64,000 bases of DNA from Pseudomonadota bacterium. GTDB taxonomy: Bacteria > Pseudomonadota > Alphaproteobacteria > Micropepsales > Micropepsaceae. The stretch is from assembly GCA_018242105.1 (NCBI GenBank), contig JAFECP010000007.1, positions 16,632 through 80,631 of the forward strand. The letters are read 5' to 3'. Under the pieces are notes generated by a model, which had not been told where the DNA came from, ran no database searches, and worked only from the letters and a program-made list of their open reading frames with translations. Every line of letters starts with the position of its first letter. Positions within the stretch are counted from its first letter, which is position 1. Position numbers and translations under genes: made by a program. Of the stretch, positions 43,558 to 50,592 are shown in pieces.

Positions 43558-44601
43558 GTGATTTCGAAGGGCTTTTCGGAAAACCGTTTCGCCAGAGCGG
43601 CCGATATTGGCCTGGACGGTCTGCCGGATGACGGTTTCGCGCGCCGCGTCCTGCAAAGCGCTCCCACCGTCATCTATGTCTGCGATGTGCAAAACGGACA
43701 CAGTGTTTTTCAGAACCGCCCATTCGCTGAGCTTCTTGGGCACCCTCAGAGCCCTGCGAACGAGTGGCGCAACCTTCTTCATCCCGATGACGAAAGGCGC
43801 TTTGCCGCCCATCGCGAGCAGTTGAAGGCGATCGCGCCCGGGGAAACGTTGTTCTGCGAATTTCGCTTGCGCGATGCCGGCGGCCAATGGCGGTGGTTTC
43901 TCCGCCGCGATGTCCTGCTGTCGCAGGACAGCACAGGCAAGCCGCTGCTGGTTGTCGGCAATGCCGCAGACATCACCGAGCAAAAAGGCACCGAAGAACG
44001 CATCGAAATCCTGGCGGGCGAGATGCGCCACCGCGCCAAAAATCTGGTGTCGCTCGTGGAGGGAATTGGCCGTCTGTCGCGCCCGAAGGGCCAGCCCGCC
44101 ATCGACGCCTTCATCGATAGCTATATGGGCCGCCTGAAGGCGCTTCTGCTCACCGGCGATATCGTTCTGTCTTCCCATCAGAGATCTGCCTATCTGCGCG
44201 CCGTGCTCGATACCGTGCTGGCTCCGTTTCAAAGCGAAAGCGAGCCGAAACGCATTGCGTTGCGCGGCCCCGCTGTGCTTTTGCCGGAACGCACGGCCGG
44301 CGGCATAGCGCTCGCCATTCATGAACTGGCGACCAACGCGCTGAAATACGGCGCGCTGTCGGCGCCTGCCGGGCAGGTTTCGATTTGCTGGACGCTGACG
44401 CCCGTGGAAGCCGGCGAGGAATTCGCCATGGAGTGGCGGGAGACCGGTGGCCCCGCCGTCTCACCGCCGCAGGCCGAAGGCTTCGGCGGCAAAGTCATCC
44501 GCCACAGCATCGCGCACGAACCCAAGAGCCGGATTGGGCTCGATTATCTGCCGGAAGGCCTGCGTTGCAGTTTCGCGTTCGAGATCCGCAACCCCGCCTA
44601 G
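43558..44601 (+). CDS. PAS-domain HWE histidine kinase
   Basis: A cytoplasmic kinase of about 347 residues. A PAS domain at about residues 25-140 (LQSAPTVIYVCDVQNGHSVF, NLLHPDDERRF, GNAADITEQ) is followed by an HWE kinase domain: H-box EMRHRAKN, N-box HELATNALKYGALS and the WRETGGP that names the family. The start is GTG 43558, preceded by GAAGGGA at 43542-43548; TTG 43540 is an alternative. HWE kinases often phosphorylate PhyR in alphaproteobacteria. Its place next to the general stress locus, convergent with a HisKA_2 protein, makes PhyR a plausible target. Confidence 0.87.
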   Translation: MISKGFSENRFARAADIGLDGLPDDGFARRVLQSAPTVIYVCDVQNGHSVFQNRPFAELLGHPQSPANEWRNLLHPDDERRFAAHREQLKAIAPGETLFCEFRLRDAGGQWRWFLRRDVLLSQDSTGKPLLVVGNAADITEQKGTEERIEILAGEMRHRAKNLVSLVEGIGRLSRPKGQPAIDAFIDSYMGRLKALLLTGDIVLSSHQRSAYLRAVLDTVLAPFQSESEPKRIALRGPAVLLPERTAGGIALAIHELATNALKYGALSAPAGQVSICWTLTPVEAGEEFAMEWRETGGPAVSPPQAEGFGGKVIRHSIAHEPKSRIGLDYLPEGLRCSFAFEIRNPA

Positions 44602-44610
44602 ATCGCAAGG

Positions 44611-46314
44611 CTACGCTTGCGGCGCGCGGATGGCCGGCCCCTGGGTTCCGGAATGAATCGGCAATCGCAAGGACAATCGCGATTTTCCATCCGGCGCTTT
44701 TTCGACCCAGTATTCGCCTTTCAACTGCTCGGTGAGCGCGGCGAAGATTCGCTGCGGCGAAGGCCGCCCCGTGTTCAACGCGGCAGATGTGAACACCCCG
44801 TCCTCGATCCACAACAGAAGATAGCCCGGACCGTCACCGCCGAAGAAAAGCTCCACCGTGCGCATGCCTTCGGCCTGCTGCGGCCTGAAAAGCTCGAACG
44901 ACAGGGCTTCCACGGCAAAAAAAACGACCGGCGTGGCCATGTCCGGCGGCAGCAGCCAGTCTTCGGCTTGAATTGTCAGCCGGTAATGGATGCTGCTCTC
45001 CACAGCGATGGTGCGCATCTGCTCGCCCAGCTCGGTGAACAGGCGGCGCATATCCAGGATCGGCGCCGTGTCGTTCATCTCCATGAGGCGCTGGATCAAC
45101 GTCAACGCGCCGACGCGCACCAGAATCTGCGAAAATGCCGTCTGGCTTTCGCGATCCGCGACGTTCTGCGAGTAGAGGCTGATCAGGCTGGCGACGATCT
45201 GCAGATTGTTCTTGATGCGATGGTGGATCTCCCGCGCCATCGCCGACTTTTGCAGGAGCGCGGAGTTGAGCGTCCGGTCGCGGTCGCGGATCGACGTCGC
45301 CATGCTTTTCATTTCATGCCCGAGAACCTTGAATTCGTCAGGCGCTTCCTCCAGCTCGTTCAGCTCCAGCGAAAAATGGTTTTGGGCGTAGGCGGCGGAA
45401 ACGCGCTTGAGATACGTCGTCCAGCGGATCACGAAACGTTCGGTTCCCAGCCACATCGCGATCGACGCCAGGATCACCATGAGGATTGGCAGCAGGATGT
45501 TGCCGAGCAGATAAATGCGGCTGACGCCGAACGGCATTGGCTCCTGCATGGCGAAAGCGATCAGGCGTTTGCTGCCCTGGATTTTCTCCGCCGTCCAGCG
45601 CCAGCGCGTCCCGTCCTCGACGCGGAATGTGTGCTGCTGGTGATCCGGAGCGGCCTTCGAAATCGCCATGTTCAATCCCGCCGGCACCGGCCGGTTGGAC
45701 GCAACAACAGTGCCGTTCCTGTGGACGATCAGCATCAACGCATAGGGCGGCAATCTTCCATACGGACTGGTCTGACTCACCCAGCGCAAATCGAGCGCGG
45801 CGCTCAGGGCGCCGGCAAACGCGCCGGAAGCATCGTGCAACGGCAGGGTATAGGGAAGCACATTGCTATGGCTCGCCAGGCTGTTGAGCACCGGCGGCAC
45901 GCCGGCTGCCCTTCGCGCCTGTAGCGGCTTCCACCATGAAAGCCTGGAATAGTCGGCAATGTCGAACTTGCCTGTGGCCGAGCAAATGGGCTTTCCCTGC
46001 GCATTCACGAACGTCAGATTGAGGACGTTCGGAAGGCCGATGATCGCGGTGTGCAGCATCGTGCGGCACGGGGCGCCGCCGGCCGTCAATTCAGAACGTG
46101 GCGCCAGGCCCTGCAAAAGATGCGCGGTGCCGGAAAAGATGTTCTGTTCGTTGTGGGTCGCGTAGATCGCGGTCTGGCGCAGAACCGCATCGATCGCCGC
46201 CTGACGCGCGCGAACATGCAGCACGCCTTGCACGATGCTGGCGACGGCGAGCGGCGCCAGCGCGAGCACGACGATCAGCATCAACTGTGAGCGAAGCGAC
46301 TTTGCAGTCAGCAA
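44611..46314 (-). CDS. HisKA_2 sensor protein, PhyK/PhyP-like, with degenerate ATPase domain
   Basis: A 567-residue membrane sensor. It has an N-terminal helix (LMLIVVLALAPLAVASI), a large periplasmic cache-like domain to about residue 265, a second helix (ILLPILMVILASIAMWL), then a HisKA_2 dimerisation domain with EIHHRIKNNLQIVASL (His365). The ATP-binding domain lacks the normal N-box Asn-Ala pattern and reads VVFFAVEALSFELFRPQQ; no clear GxGLGL lid is visible. It follows ecfG by 30 bases in the nepR-ecfG operon. By analogy with PhyP of sphingomonads it may act mainly as a PhyR phosphatase rather than a kinase; this is inference. Confidence 0.85.
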   Translation of the reverse strand: MLTAKSLRSQLMLIVVLALAPLAVASIVQGVLHVRARQAAIDAVLRQTAIYATHNEQNIFSGTAHLLQGLAPRSELTAGGAPCRTMLHTAIIGLPNVLNLTFVNAQGKPICSATGKFDIADYSRLSWWKPLQARRAAGVPPVLNSLASHSNVLPYTLPLHDASGAFAGALSAALDLRWVSQTSPYGRLPPYALMLIVHRNGTVVASNRPVPAGLNMAISKAAPDHQQHTFRVEDGTRWRWTAEKIQGSKRLIAFAMQEPMPFGVSRIYLLGNILLPILMVILASIAMWLGTERFVIRWTTYLKRVSAAYAQNHFSLELNELEEAPDEFKVLGHEMKSMATSIRDRDRTLNSALLQKSAMAREIHHRIKNNLQIVASLISLYSQNVADRESQTAFSQILVRVGALTLIQRLMEMNDTAPILDMRRLFTELGEQMRTIAVESSIHYRLTIQAEDWLLPPDMATPVVFFAVEALSFELFRPQQAEGMRTVELFFGGDGPGYLLLWIEDGVFTSAALNTGRPSPQRIFAALTEQLKGEYWVEKAPDGKSRLSLRLPIHSGTQGPAIRAPQA

Positions 46315-46344
46315 GGCTCCACGCCCCCCGCATGGTAGCGGCTT

Positions 46345-46974
46345 CTAGGGAGCCTTCTCCGTGACGGACCGCCCGAATTTGAAGAATGCGTCGGTAGGAT
46401 CTTCAGGATGCTCCGATCGCGCCGGTAATACGCCATCTTTTCCTTCGACAAGACTTTCCAGCCGCTTGCGCGCACGCGATACGCGGCTCTTGATCGTTCC
46501 AACGGCGCAACCGCAGATCGCGGCGGCCTCGTCGTAACTGAACTCACCAGCGGTCAAAATGAGCGCTTCCTTTTGCTCGAACGGAAGCATGTTGAACGCG
46601 CGCATCAGATCGGACAGATCGAGCGACGCATTTTGCTCCGGCTCCATCGCGTCGGAATGGATCGACTCCGCGGCGGCGTAATTGGTCACCGTCTTGGCAC
46701 GGCGGTGGTTGGAATAGAATTCGTTGCGCAGGATGACGAACAGCCAGGCTTTCAGATTGGTGCCGGGGCGGAATTTGTCGCGCGCCTGCAGCGCCTTCGC
46801 CAGCGTCTCCTGCGCCAGATCGTCCGCCAGATCGCGTTTGCCGCACAAGGAGCGCGCGAAAGCACGCAGGACGGGCACCATCTCGACCAGGCCGGCGCGA
46901 AATGTCTTTTCCTCCTCCTTCGTCATCGGGCGGGGGGCGTCTTGGTGTTCGTGGGCTTCGAGAGGCCGGTTCAT
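46345..46974 (-). CDS. ecfG: general stress response ECF sigma factor EcfG
   Basis: A 209-residue ECF sigma factor. Region 2 has DDLAQETLAKALQARDKF and NLKAWLFVILRNEFYSNHRR; region 4 has MLPFEQKEALILTAGEFSYD and GTIKSRVSRARKRLE. The pattern is that of the EcfG (ECF15) group that reads GGAAC-N16/17-CGTT promoters. Its ATG overlaps the nepR stop by 4 bases, the conserved arrangement. NepR holds it inactive until phosphorylated PhyR sequesters NepR. Several matching promoters occur in this window. Confidence 0.95.
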   Translation of the reverse strand: MNRPLEAHEHQDAPRPMTKEEEKTFRAGLVEMVPVLRAFARSLCGKRDLADDLAQETLAKALQARDKFRPGTNLKAWLFVILRNEFYSNHRRAKTVTNYAAAESIHSDAMEPEQNASLDLSDLMRAFNMLPFEQKEALILTAGEFSYDEAAAICGCAVGTIKSRVSRARKRLESLVEGKDGVLPARSEHPEDPTDAFFKFGRSVTEKAP

Positions 46975-47201
46975 GCATCCGACTCCTTCTTGCCGTCGAT
47001 CTTTTGAAGAAGCGCCATGAACTCGTCGGGGACGGGCTCGCTGGCGACGGAATCGAAGAATTTGCGCAGGCCCTGTGTGATGGCCTTTTGCTGGGCCCGG
47101 TGGGTTTGGGGCTTGGCCGTACGGCTAGCCGTGCGGACTGCGGCGCTGGCGGCCGGATCGGCGGATGTCACGGCGCCGCCCTCGCGGATTTTGTCGGCCA
47201 T
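46971..47201 (-). CDS. nepR: anti-sigma factor NepR
   Basis: A 76-residue protein with the NepR core IT-x-GLRKFFDSVASEPVPDEF then MALLQKID, the two helices that bind EcfG or PhyR. The N-terminal 35 residues are low-complexity and Ala/Thr-rich. Its stop overlaps the ecfG start by 4 bases. An EcfG-like promoter lies about 85 bases upstream, giving autoregulation. It is divergent from phyR. Confidence 0.93.
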   Translation of the reverse strand: MADKIREGGAVTSADPAASAAVRTASRTAKPQTHRAQQKAITQGLRKFFDSVASEPVPDEFMALLQKIDGKKESDA

Positions 47202-47284
47202 GTGGTACTCCGGTACAAGAACATGAATATAATCAACCGGTTAGAGGTTGGCCTGTGTCGCCCCCTCGGCACCCGTGGTAGCAT

Positions 47285-47309
47285 AACCCAAGGGCTGGAA
47301 TTTTGTTCC
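47285..47309 (-). promoter_or_regulatory. sigma-EcfG promoter for nepR-ecfG operon
   Basis: On the minus strand GGAAC (47309-47305), a 16-base spacer and GGTT (47288-47285); one base from CGTT. It lies back-to-back with the phyR promoter, only 5 bases separating the two -35 elements. Confidence 0.75.
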
Positions 47310-47314
47310 CTCAA

Positions 47315-47340
47315 GGAACTTTGTTTTTGCCTGTCGCGTT
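47315..47340 (+). promoter_or_regulatory. sigma-EcfG promoter for phyR
   Basis: GGAAC at 47315-47319, a 17-base spacer and CGTT at 47337-47340 match the consensus exactly. The -10 lies about 50 bases before the phyR ATG at 47390. Confidence 0.85.
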
Positions 47341-47389
47341 ATGCCCTCACGAACGACATCGCTTGGATCAAAAAAGAAGGGCCGCGCCT

Positions 47390-48169
47390 ATGAGTATGAC
47401 CGCCACCCTCGGACCGCATCTTCCCTATTTGCGCCGGTATGCCAGAGCCTTGACGGGTTCACAGACCAGCGGGGACGCCTATGTCCGCGCCTCGCTTGAG
47501 GCGCTTCTGGAGGGGAACGCCGAACTGGCAACGGATGTTCCCCCGCGCATCGCTCTTTACCGGCTGTTTCACGTTCTCTGGTCTTCGTCGGGCAAATATG
47601 AAGCCACGGCGGCCAACCGCGCGGGTGTCGAGGGCCGGCTGCAATCCTTGCTGCCCACCAACCGCGAAGCATTGCTGCTGACGGCGGTGGAAGGCTTCAC
47701 CGTGCCAGAGGTCGCCAGAATCCTCGACTGGAGCGAGGGCGATGTGGAGCAGGCCATCAATGCCGCGCTCAAATCCATCGATCGCGATCTGGAATCGCGT
47801 GTGCTCATCATCGAAGACGAGACGATCATCGCGCTCGACATTGAAAATCTCGTCACCGAGATGGGCCACAAGGTCACCGGCATCGCCACCACGCGCGACG
47901 ATGCGATCCGCATGGCCAAGGAGCAGAAGCCGGACATCATCCTCACCGACATCCAGCTCGCCGACGGCAGTTCGGGCATCGATGCGGCGGTGGCGATCCT
48001 GAAGGATTTCGACATCCCGGTGATTTTCATCACCGCCTATCCGGAGCGCCTGCTCACGGGCGAGCGGCCGGAGCCGACTTATCTCATCACCAAGCCGTTC
48101 AGCCGGGACACGGTGCGCGCCACGCTCGGCCAGGCGCTGTTCTTCCATCGCTCGATGGCGCCGGCCTGA
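47390..48169 (+). CDS. phyR: PhyR, anti-anti-sigma response regulator
   Basis: A 259-residue protein with an N-terminal sigma-like domain (LPYLRRYARALTGSQTSGD, then LPTNREALLLTAVEGFTVPE and RILDWSEGDVEQAINAA) and a C-terminal receiver with IIEDETIIALDIE, the phosphoacceptor in IILTDIQLADG (Asp187), FITAYPERL and ITKPF. ATG 47390 is chosen over upstream in-frame codons because the family N-terminus begins there, after AAGAAGGG. On phosphorylation the sigma-like domain binds NepR and frees EcfG. It is divergent from nepR-ecfG. Confidence 0.95.
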   Translation: MSMTATLGPHLPYLRRYARALTGSQTSGDAYVRASLEALLEGNAELATDVPPRIALYRLFHVLWSSSGKYEATAANRAGVEGRLQSLLPTNREALLLTAVEGFTVPEVARILDWSEGDVEQAINAALKSIDRDLESRVLIIEDETIIALDIENLVTEMGHKVTGIATTRDDAIRMAKEQKPDIILTDIQLADGSSGIDAAVAILKDFDIPVIFITAYPERLLTGERPEPTYLITKPFSRDTVRATLGQALFFHRSMAPA

Positions 48170-48192
48170 AGGGCCTTTATCCTTCCATCCGG

Positions 48193-48222
48193 AAGGGCGG
48201 CATGCAGTTGCCGCCCTTTTTT
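48193..48222 (+). terminator. rho-independent terminator after phyR
   Basis: Stem AAGGGCGGCA (48193-48202) pairing with 48209-48218, 6-base loop, then a run of T. It lies 24 bases after the phyR stop. Confidence 0.9.
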
Positions 48223-48323
48223 GCCGGGTCTGCGCCGCCCGCCGCTTACATTTCGCATTCGTCACTGGAGCCATCCGCGGCAGGAAGATAGGCTGCTCCC
48301 CAGGTGTGGGAGCGCCTGAAGCG

Positions 48324-48464
48324 ATGCGGTTTTTCGTTCTGGCTGAAGGCGTGGTGGCCGTGGTCGCGGCCGTTTCGGCCTATCTGTGGGGCTATCTCGA
48401 CGGCCGCGCGGAAATCCGAAGCATGCGCGAAAAGATATCCCGCGAGATGCAGGACTTCGAATAG
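48324..48464 (+). CDS. small single-span membrane protein
   Basis: A 46-residue open frame from ATG 48324 to TAG 48464. It has one hydrophobic helix (FFVLAEGVVAVVAAVSAYLW) followed by an amphipathic charged tail (GRAEIRSMREKISREMQDFE). GGGAG lies about 11 bases upstream. It fills the gap after the phyR terminator, in the opposite direction to the AI-2E family gene, whose stop is 4 bases away. No family is recognised. Confidence 0.55.
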   Translation: MRFFVLAEGVVAVVAAVSAYLWGYLDGRAEIRSMREKISREMQDFE

Positions 48465-48467
48465 GAT

Positions 48468-49622
48468 TCAGCGCGGACGGCGAATGCCGGGCACCACTTG
48501 CTCCGTCGCCAGCAGCATTCCAAAAGCCTGCATCGACGGCACATGCATCGCCACCGTGTGCAGCAGGATCAGTGCGGGAATGGCCGTGATCGCGGCATAG
48601 GCGCCCCACATCCACACCAGCGTCGCCACCACCACGAAAATCGCCACGGGGCTCACCACGATGCGGCGCGACAACAGCCAGGGCTGCACCAGATAAGCCT
48701 CCACCGTGTCGATCCCCAAAAGGATCGCCGGCGGCAACAGCATCTGAACGATGGTGTGGCCGGTGATGAGGCCATAGACCGCCGCGGAGAGGATGGCCGT
48801 CGTCGGCCCGATGATCGGCACGAAATTCAGCAGGCCATAAGCCACGCCCCACAGCAGGCCATGCGGAATCCCTGCGATGCGGAATGCGATGGCGATGACA
48901 ATGGTGAGCCCGGCATTGATGGTCGCCAGCGTGAAGAGATAGCCGGAAACGCGCGATTTCACGTCGCGGCAGATGCGCGCCATGCGCAACCGGCCGATAT
49001 AGGTTCGCGGCAGCAGAATGAGCTGGTTGGTGTAATGGCGCCGCGTCGAAAGCAGGAAGATCGTGAGCACCGTCACATAGATGATCTTCGCCAGAATGCC
49101 CGGCGCGGTGGTGGCGAGCGAATAAAGGACGCCGCTGCTTTCCACGACGGGCACGATCCGCCCGCCGGTCTTCGCCGTGCCGCGCGACATCTGTTGCGAG
49201 GCGCTTTCGACGGCGGCGATCTGTTTGCGGATGGGACTGAGCTTGGCTTCCACCGAATGCAGGATCACCGGCCCGCGCTTGATGACGTCGGCGACGGATG
49301 GCGCGAACTTCAGGCCGGCGAACACCAGCACCGAAACGGTCGCGACCACGACCACCAACGCCGCTACCCCTGCCGGAATGCGCAGCTTCTCCAGCCCCGC
49401 GCTGGCAGGCGCCAGCACCAGCGCCAGCACGACGGCCACGGCGGTCGGCGCCAAAAGATCGGCGGCGGCAACGCCGATGGTCAGGCAGGCCACCAGCGTC
49501 AGCACGATGAGGCAAACGCGGATAATGCGCAGGTCCCGCTGCATGGAGAACGGGCCGCCCTCTGCCTCGGCCATGATCGAAGCGGCGGCCATTCTCTCAA
49601 GAGGGCTCAGGTTCTGCGCCAT
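48468..49622 (-). CDS. AI-2E family transporter
   Basis: A 384-residue polytopic membrane protein of the AI-2E/PerM family. Features are the N-terminal helix pair (VCLIVLTLVACLTIGVA), a central hydrophilic region with long charged helices, GLLWGVAYGLLNFVPIIGP, the family signature, and VEAYLVQPWLLSRRIVVSPV. Members export signalling molecules or act as ion antiporters; TqsA-type specificity cannot be assumed. It is convergent with the small 48324-48464 gene. A possible EcfG promoter is about 125 bases upstream. Confidence 0.87.
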   Translation of the reverse strand: MAQNLSPLERMAAASIMAEAEGGPFSMQRDLRIIRVCLIVLTLVACLTIGVAAADLLAPTAVAVVLALVLAPASAGLEKLRIPAGVAALVVVVATVSVLVFAGLKFAPSVADVIKRGPVILHSVEAKLSPIRKQIAAVESASQQMSRGTAKTGGRIVPVVESSGVLYSLATTAPGILAKIIYVTVLTIFLLSTRRHYTNQLILLPRTYIGRLRMARICRDVKSRVSGYLFTLATINAGLTIVIAIAFRIAGIPHGLLWGVAYGLLNFVPIIGPTTAILSAAVYGLITGHTIVQMLLPPAILLGIDTVEAYLVQPWLLSRRIVVSPVAIFVVVATLVWMWGAYAAITAIPALILLHTVAMHVPSMQAFGMLLATEQVVPGIRRPR

Positions 49623-49746
49623 GCGTCATCGTCCTGCGCGCGCCGGAGGCCTTTGGATATGCGCCATTTTGGGGAGTGAGAGGACACCCGATGCGGGGTG
49701 TCGAAGGGGCTGGGGCGTACCGGATCGGACGTCCTCTCGCGATAAC

Positions 49747-49771
49747 AATGCGTGACCCCAAAATGGGTTCC
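49747..49771 (-). promoter_or_regulatory. possible sigma-EcfG promoter for AI-2E family gene
   Basis: On the minus strand GGAAC (49771-49767), a 16-base spacer and CATT (49750-49747). One base from the CGTT consensus, and the leader would be about 120 bases. Confidence 0.4.
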
Positions 49772-49879
49772 GGAAATCTTTGCGAGAAAAGAGGCTGCGT
49801 TGCCCAAGGCATTCCTGCCCGTTTCCGGATTTACCGGAGGAACAATCGGCGGGCGGTGCAAAAGTTCCCTGACAGCGCG

Positions 49880-50200
49880 TCAGTCGCGGCGGCGCTTCTT
49901 CTTGAGAAAGGCTTCGGCCAGACCGAGGGCGCCCGCGCCCAGAATGGCGGCCAGCGGGCTGGTGCCCGACGACAACAAAGACATGAACAGGGACTCACGC
50001 GGCCGGCGCATCGCGAAGATCAAAAGCGCCAGAACCGGACCGGCGAGAAACAGCAACGCTGTGATCGCTGCCGCACCGGCGGCGCCGGCGACGTTGACCA
50101 ATGCGCTGTCGATCGCGAACGCAGCGCACACCACGCCGACGAAAATCAGCGATGCCAGAAAAAGAAGCCCCAGAAGAGCCGCCGCCGCCCGTGCGACCAT
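49880..50200 (-). CDS. small membrane protein of unknown function
   Basis: A 106-residue protein with two long hydrophobic segments (AAALLGLLFLASLIFVGVVC and AAITALLFLAGPVLALLIFA) and a basic tail KKKRRRD. It follows a DUF883 protein by 6 bases on the same strand. Similar small membrane proteins accompany DUF883 genes, where phage-holin-superfamily-like membrane proteins are common, but I cannot place this one in a family. Stress-related membrane role is suggested by context only. Confidence 0.7.
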   Translation of the reverse strand: MVARAAAALLGLLFLASLIFVGVVCAAFAIDSALVNVAGAAGAAAITALLFLAGPVLALLIFAMRRPRESLFMSLLSSGTSPLAAILGAGALGLAEAFLKKKRRRD

Positions 50201-50206
50201 GATGGA

Positions 50207-50512
50207 TTACCGTCTCAGCAGAATAGCGCCGAGCAACGCACCGATGCCCATCGCGACAGCGCAGGCGAACAGCGGTTGCTCACGCACCTGCTCGCGCAGG
50301 GTTTCGGCGTTGTCGTTGGTCCAGTCTTCGACCTGCGATGTGATCTGATCGGCCATATCCTCGGTGTTGCGCAGCATCTCGTTGAGACGCGCCTGCGCGG
50401 CATCGCCAACGCCGCCGGCCAACCCCTTCATGTCGGTCTGCAGGGCTTCGAGATCGCCACGCAACGCATCGAGGCGTTGTTCGAGACTGGACGACTTCTT
50501 GCGCGCGGCCAT
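50207..50512 (-). CDS. DUF883 (ElaB/YqjD-like) inner-membrane protein
   Basis: A 101-residue protein with a long amphipathic helix (LEQRLDALRGDLEALQTDMK and on to NETLREQV-type repeats) ending in a hydrophobic C-terminal anchor ACAVAMGIGALLGAILLRR. This is the layout of ElaB/YqjD proteins, which anchor ribosomes or other partners in stationary phase. A one-mismatch EcfG promoter lies 40 bases upstream. It forms a two-gene unit with the following small membrane protein. Confidence 0.82.
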   Translation of the reverse strand: MAARKKSSSLEQRLDALRGDLEALQTDMKGLAGGVGDAAQARLNEMLRNTEDMADQITSQVEDWTNDNAETLREQVREQPLFACAVAMGIGALLGAILLRR

Positions 50513-50551
50513 CGGCGTATTCCTTTGAAAAGACTGGGGACTTGTCGGGAT

Positions 50552-50577
50552 AATGCCCAGCCGGCAGAGGAAGTTCC
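50552..50577 (-). promoter_or_regulatory. possible sigma-EcfG promoter for DUF883 gene
   Basis: On the minus strand GGAAC (50577-50573), a 17-base spacer and CATT (50555-50552). One base from CGTT. The -10 lies 40 bases before the ATG at 50512, a good leader length, and the gene type is a common EcfG target. Confidence 0.5.
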
Positions 50578-50592
50578 ATAAGCCAGGACCGG

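Noticed and set aside
48262..49515. Minus-strand open frame of 417 codons
   Set aside because: It is an alternate frame of the AI-2E family gene with an arginine-rich, low-complexity translation.
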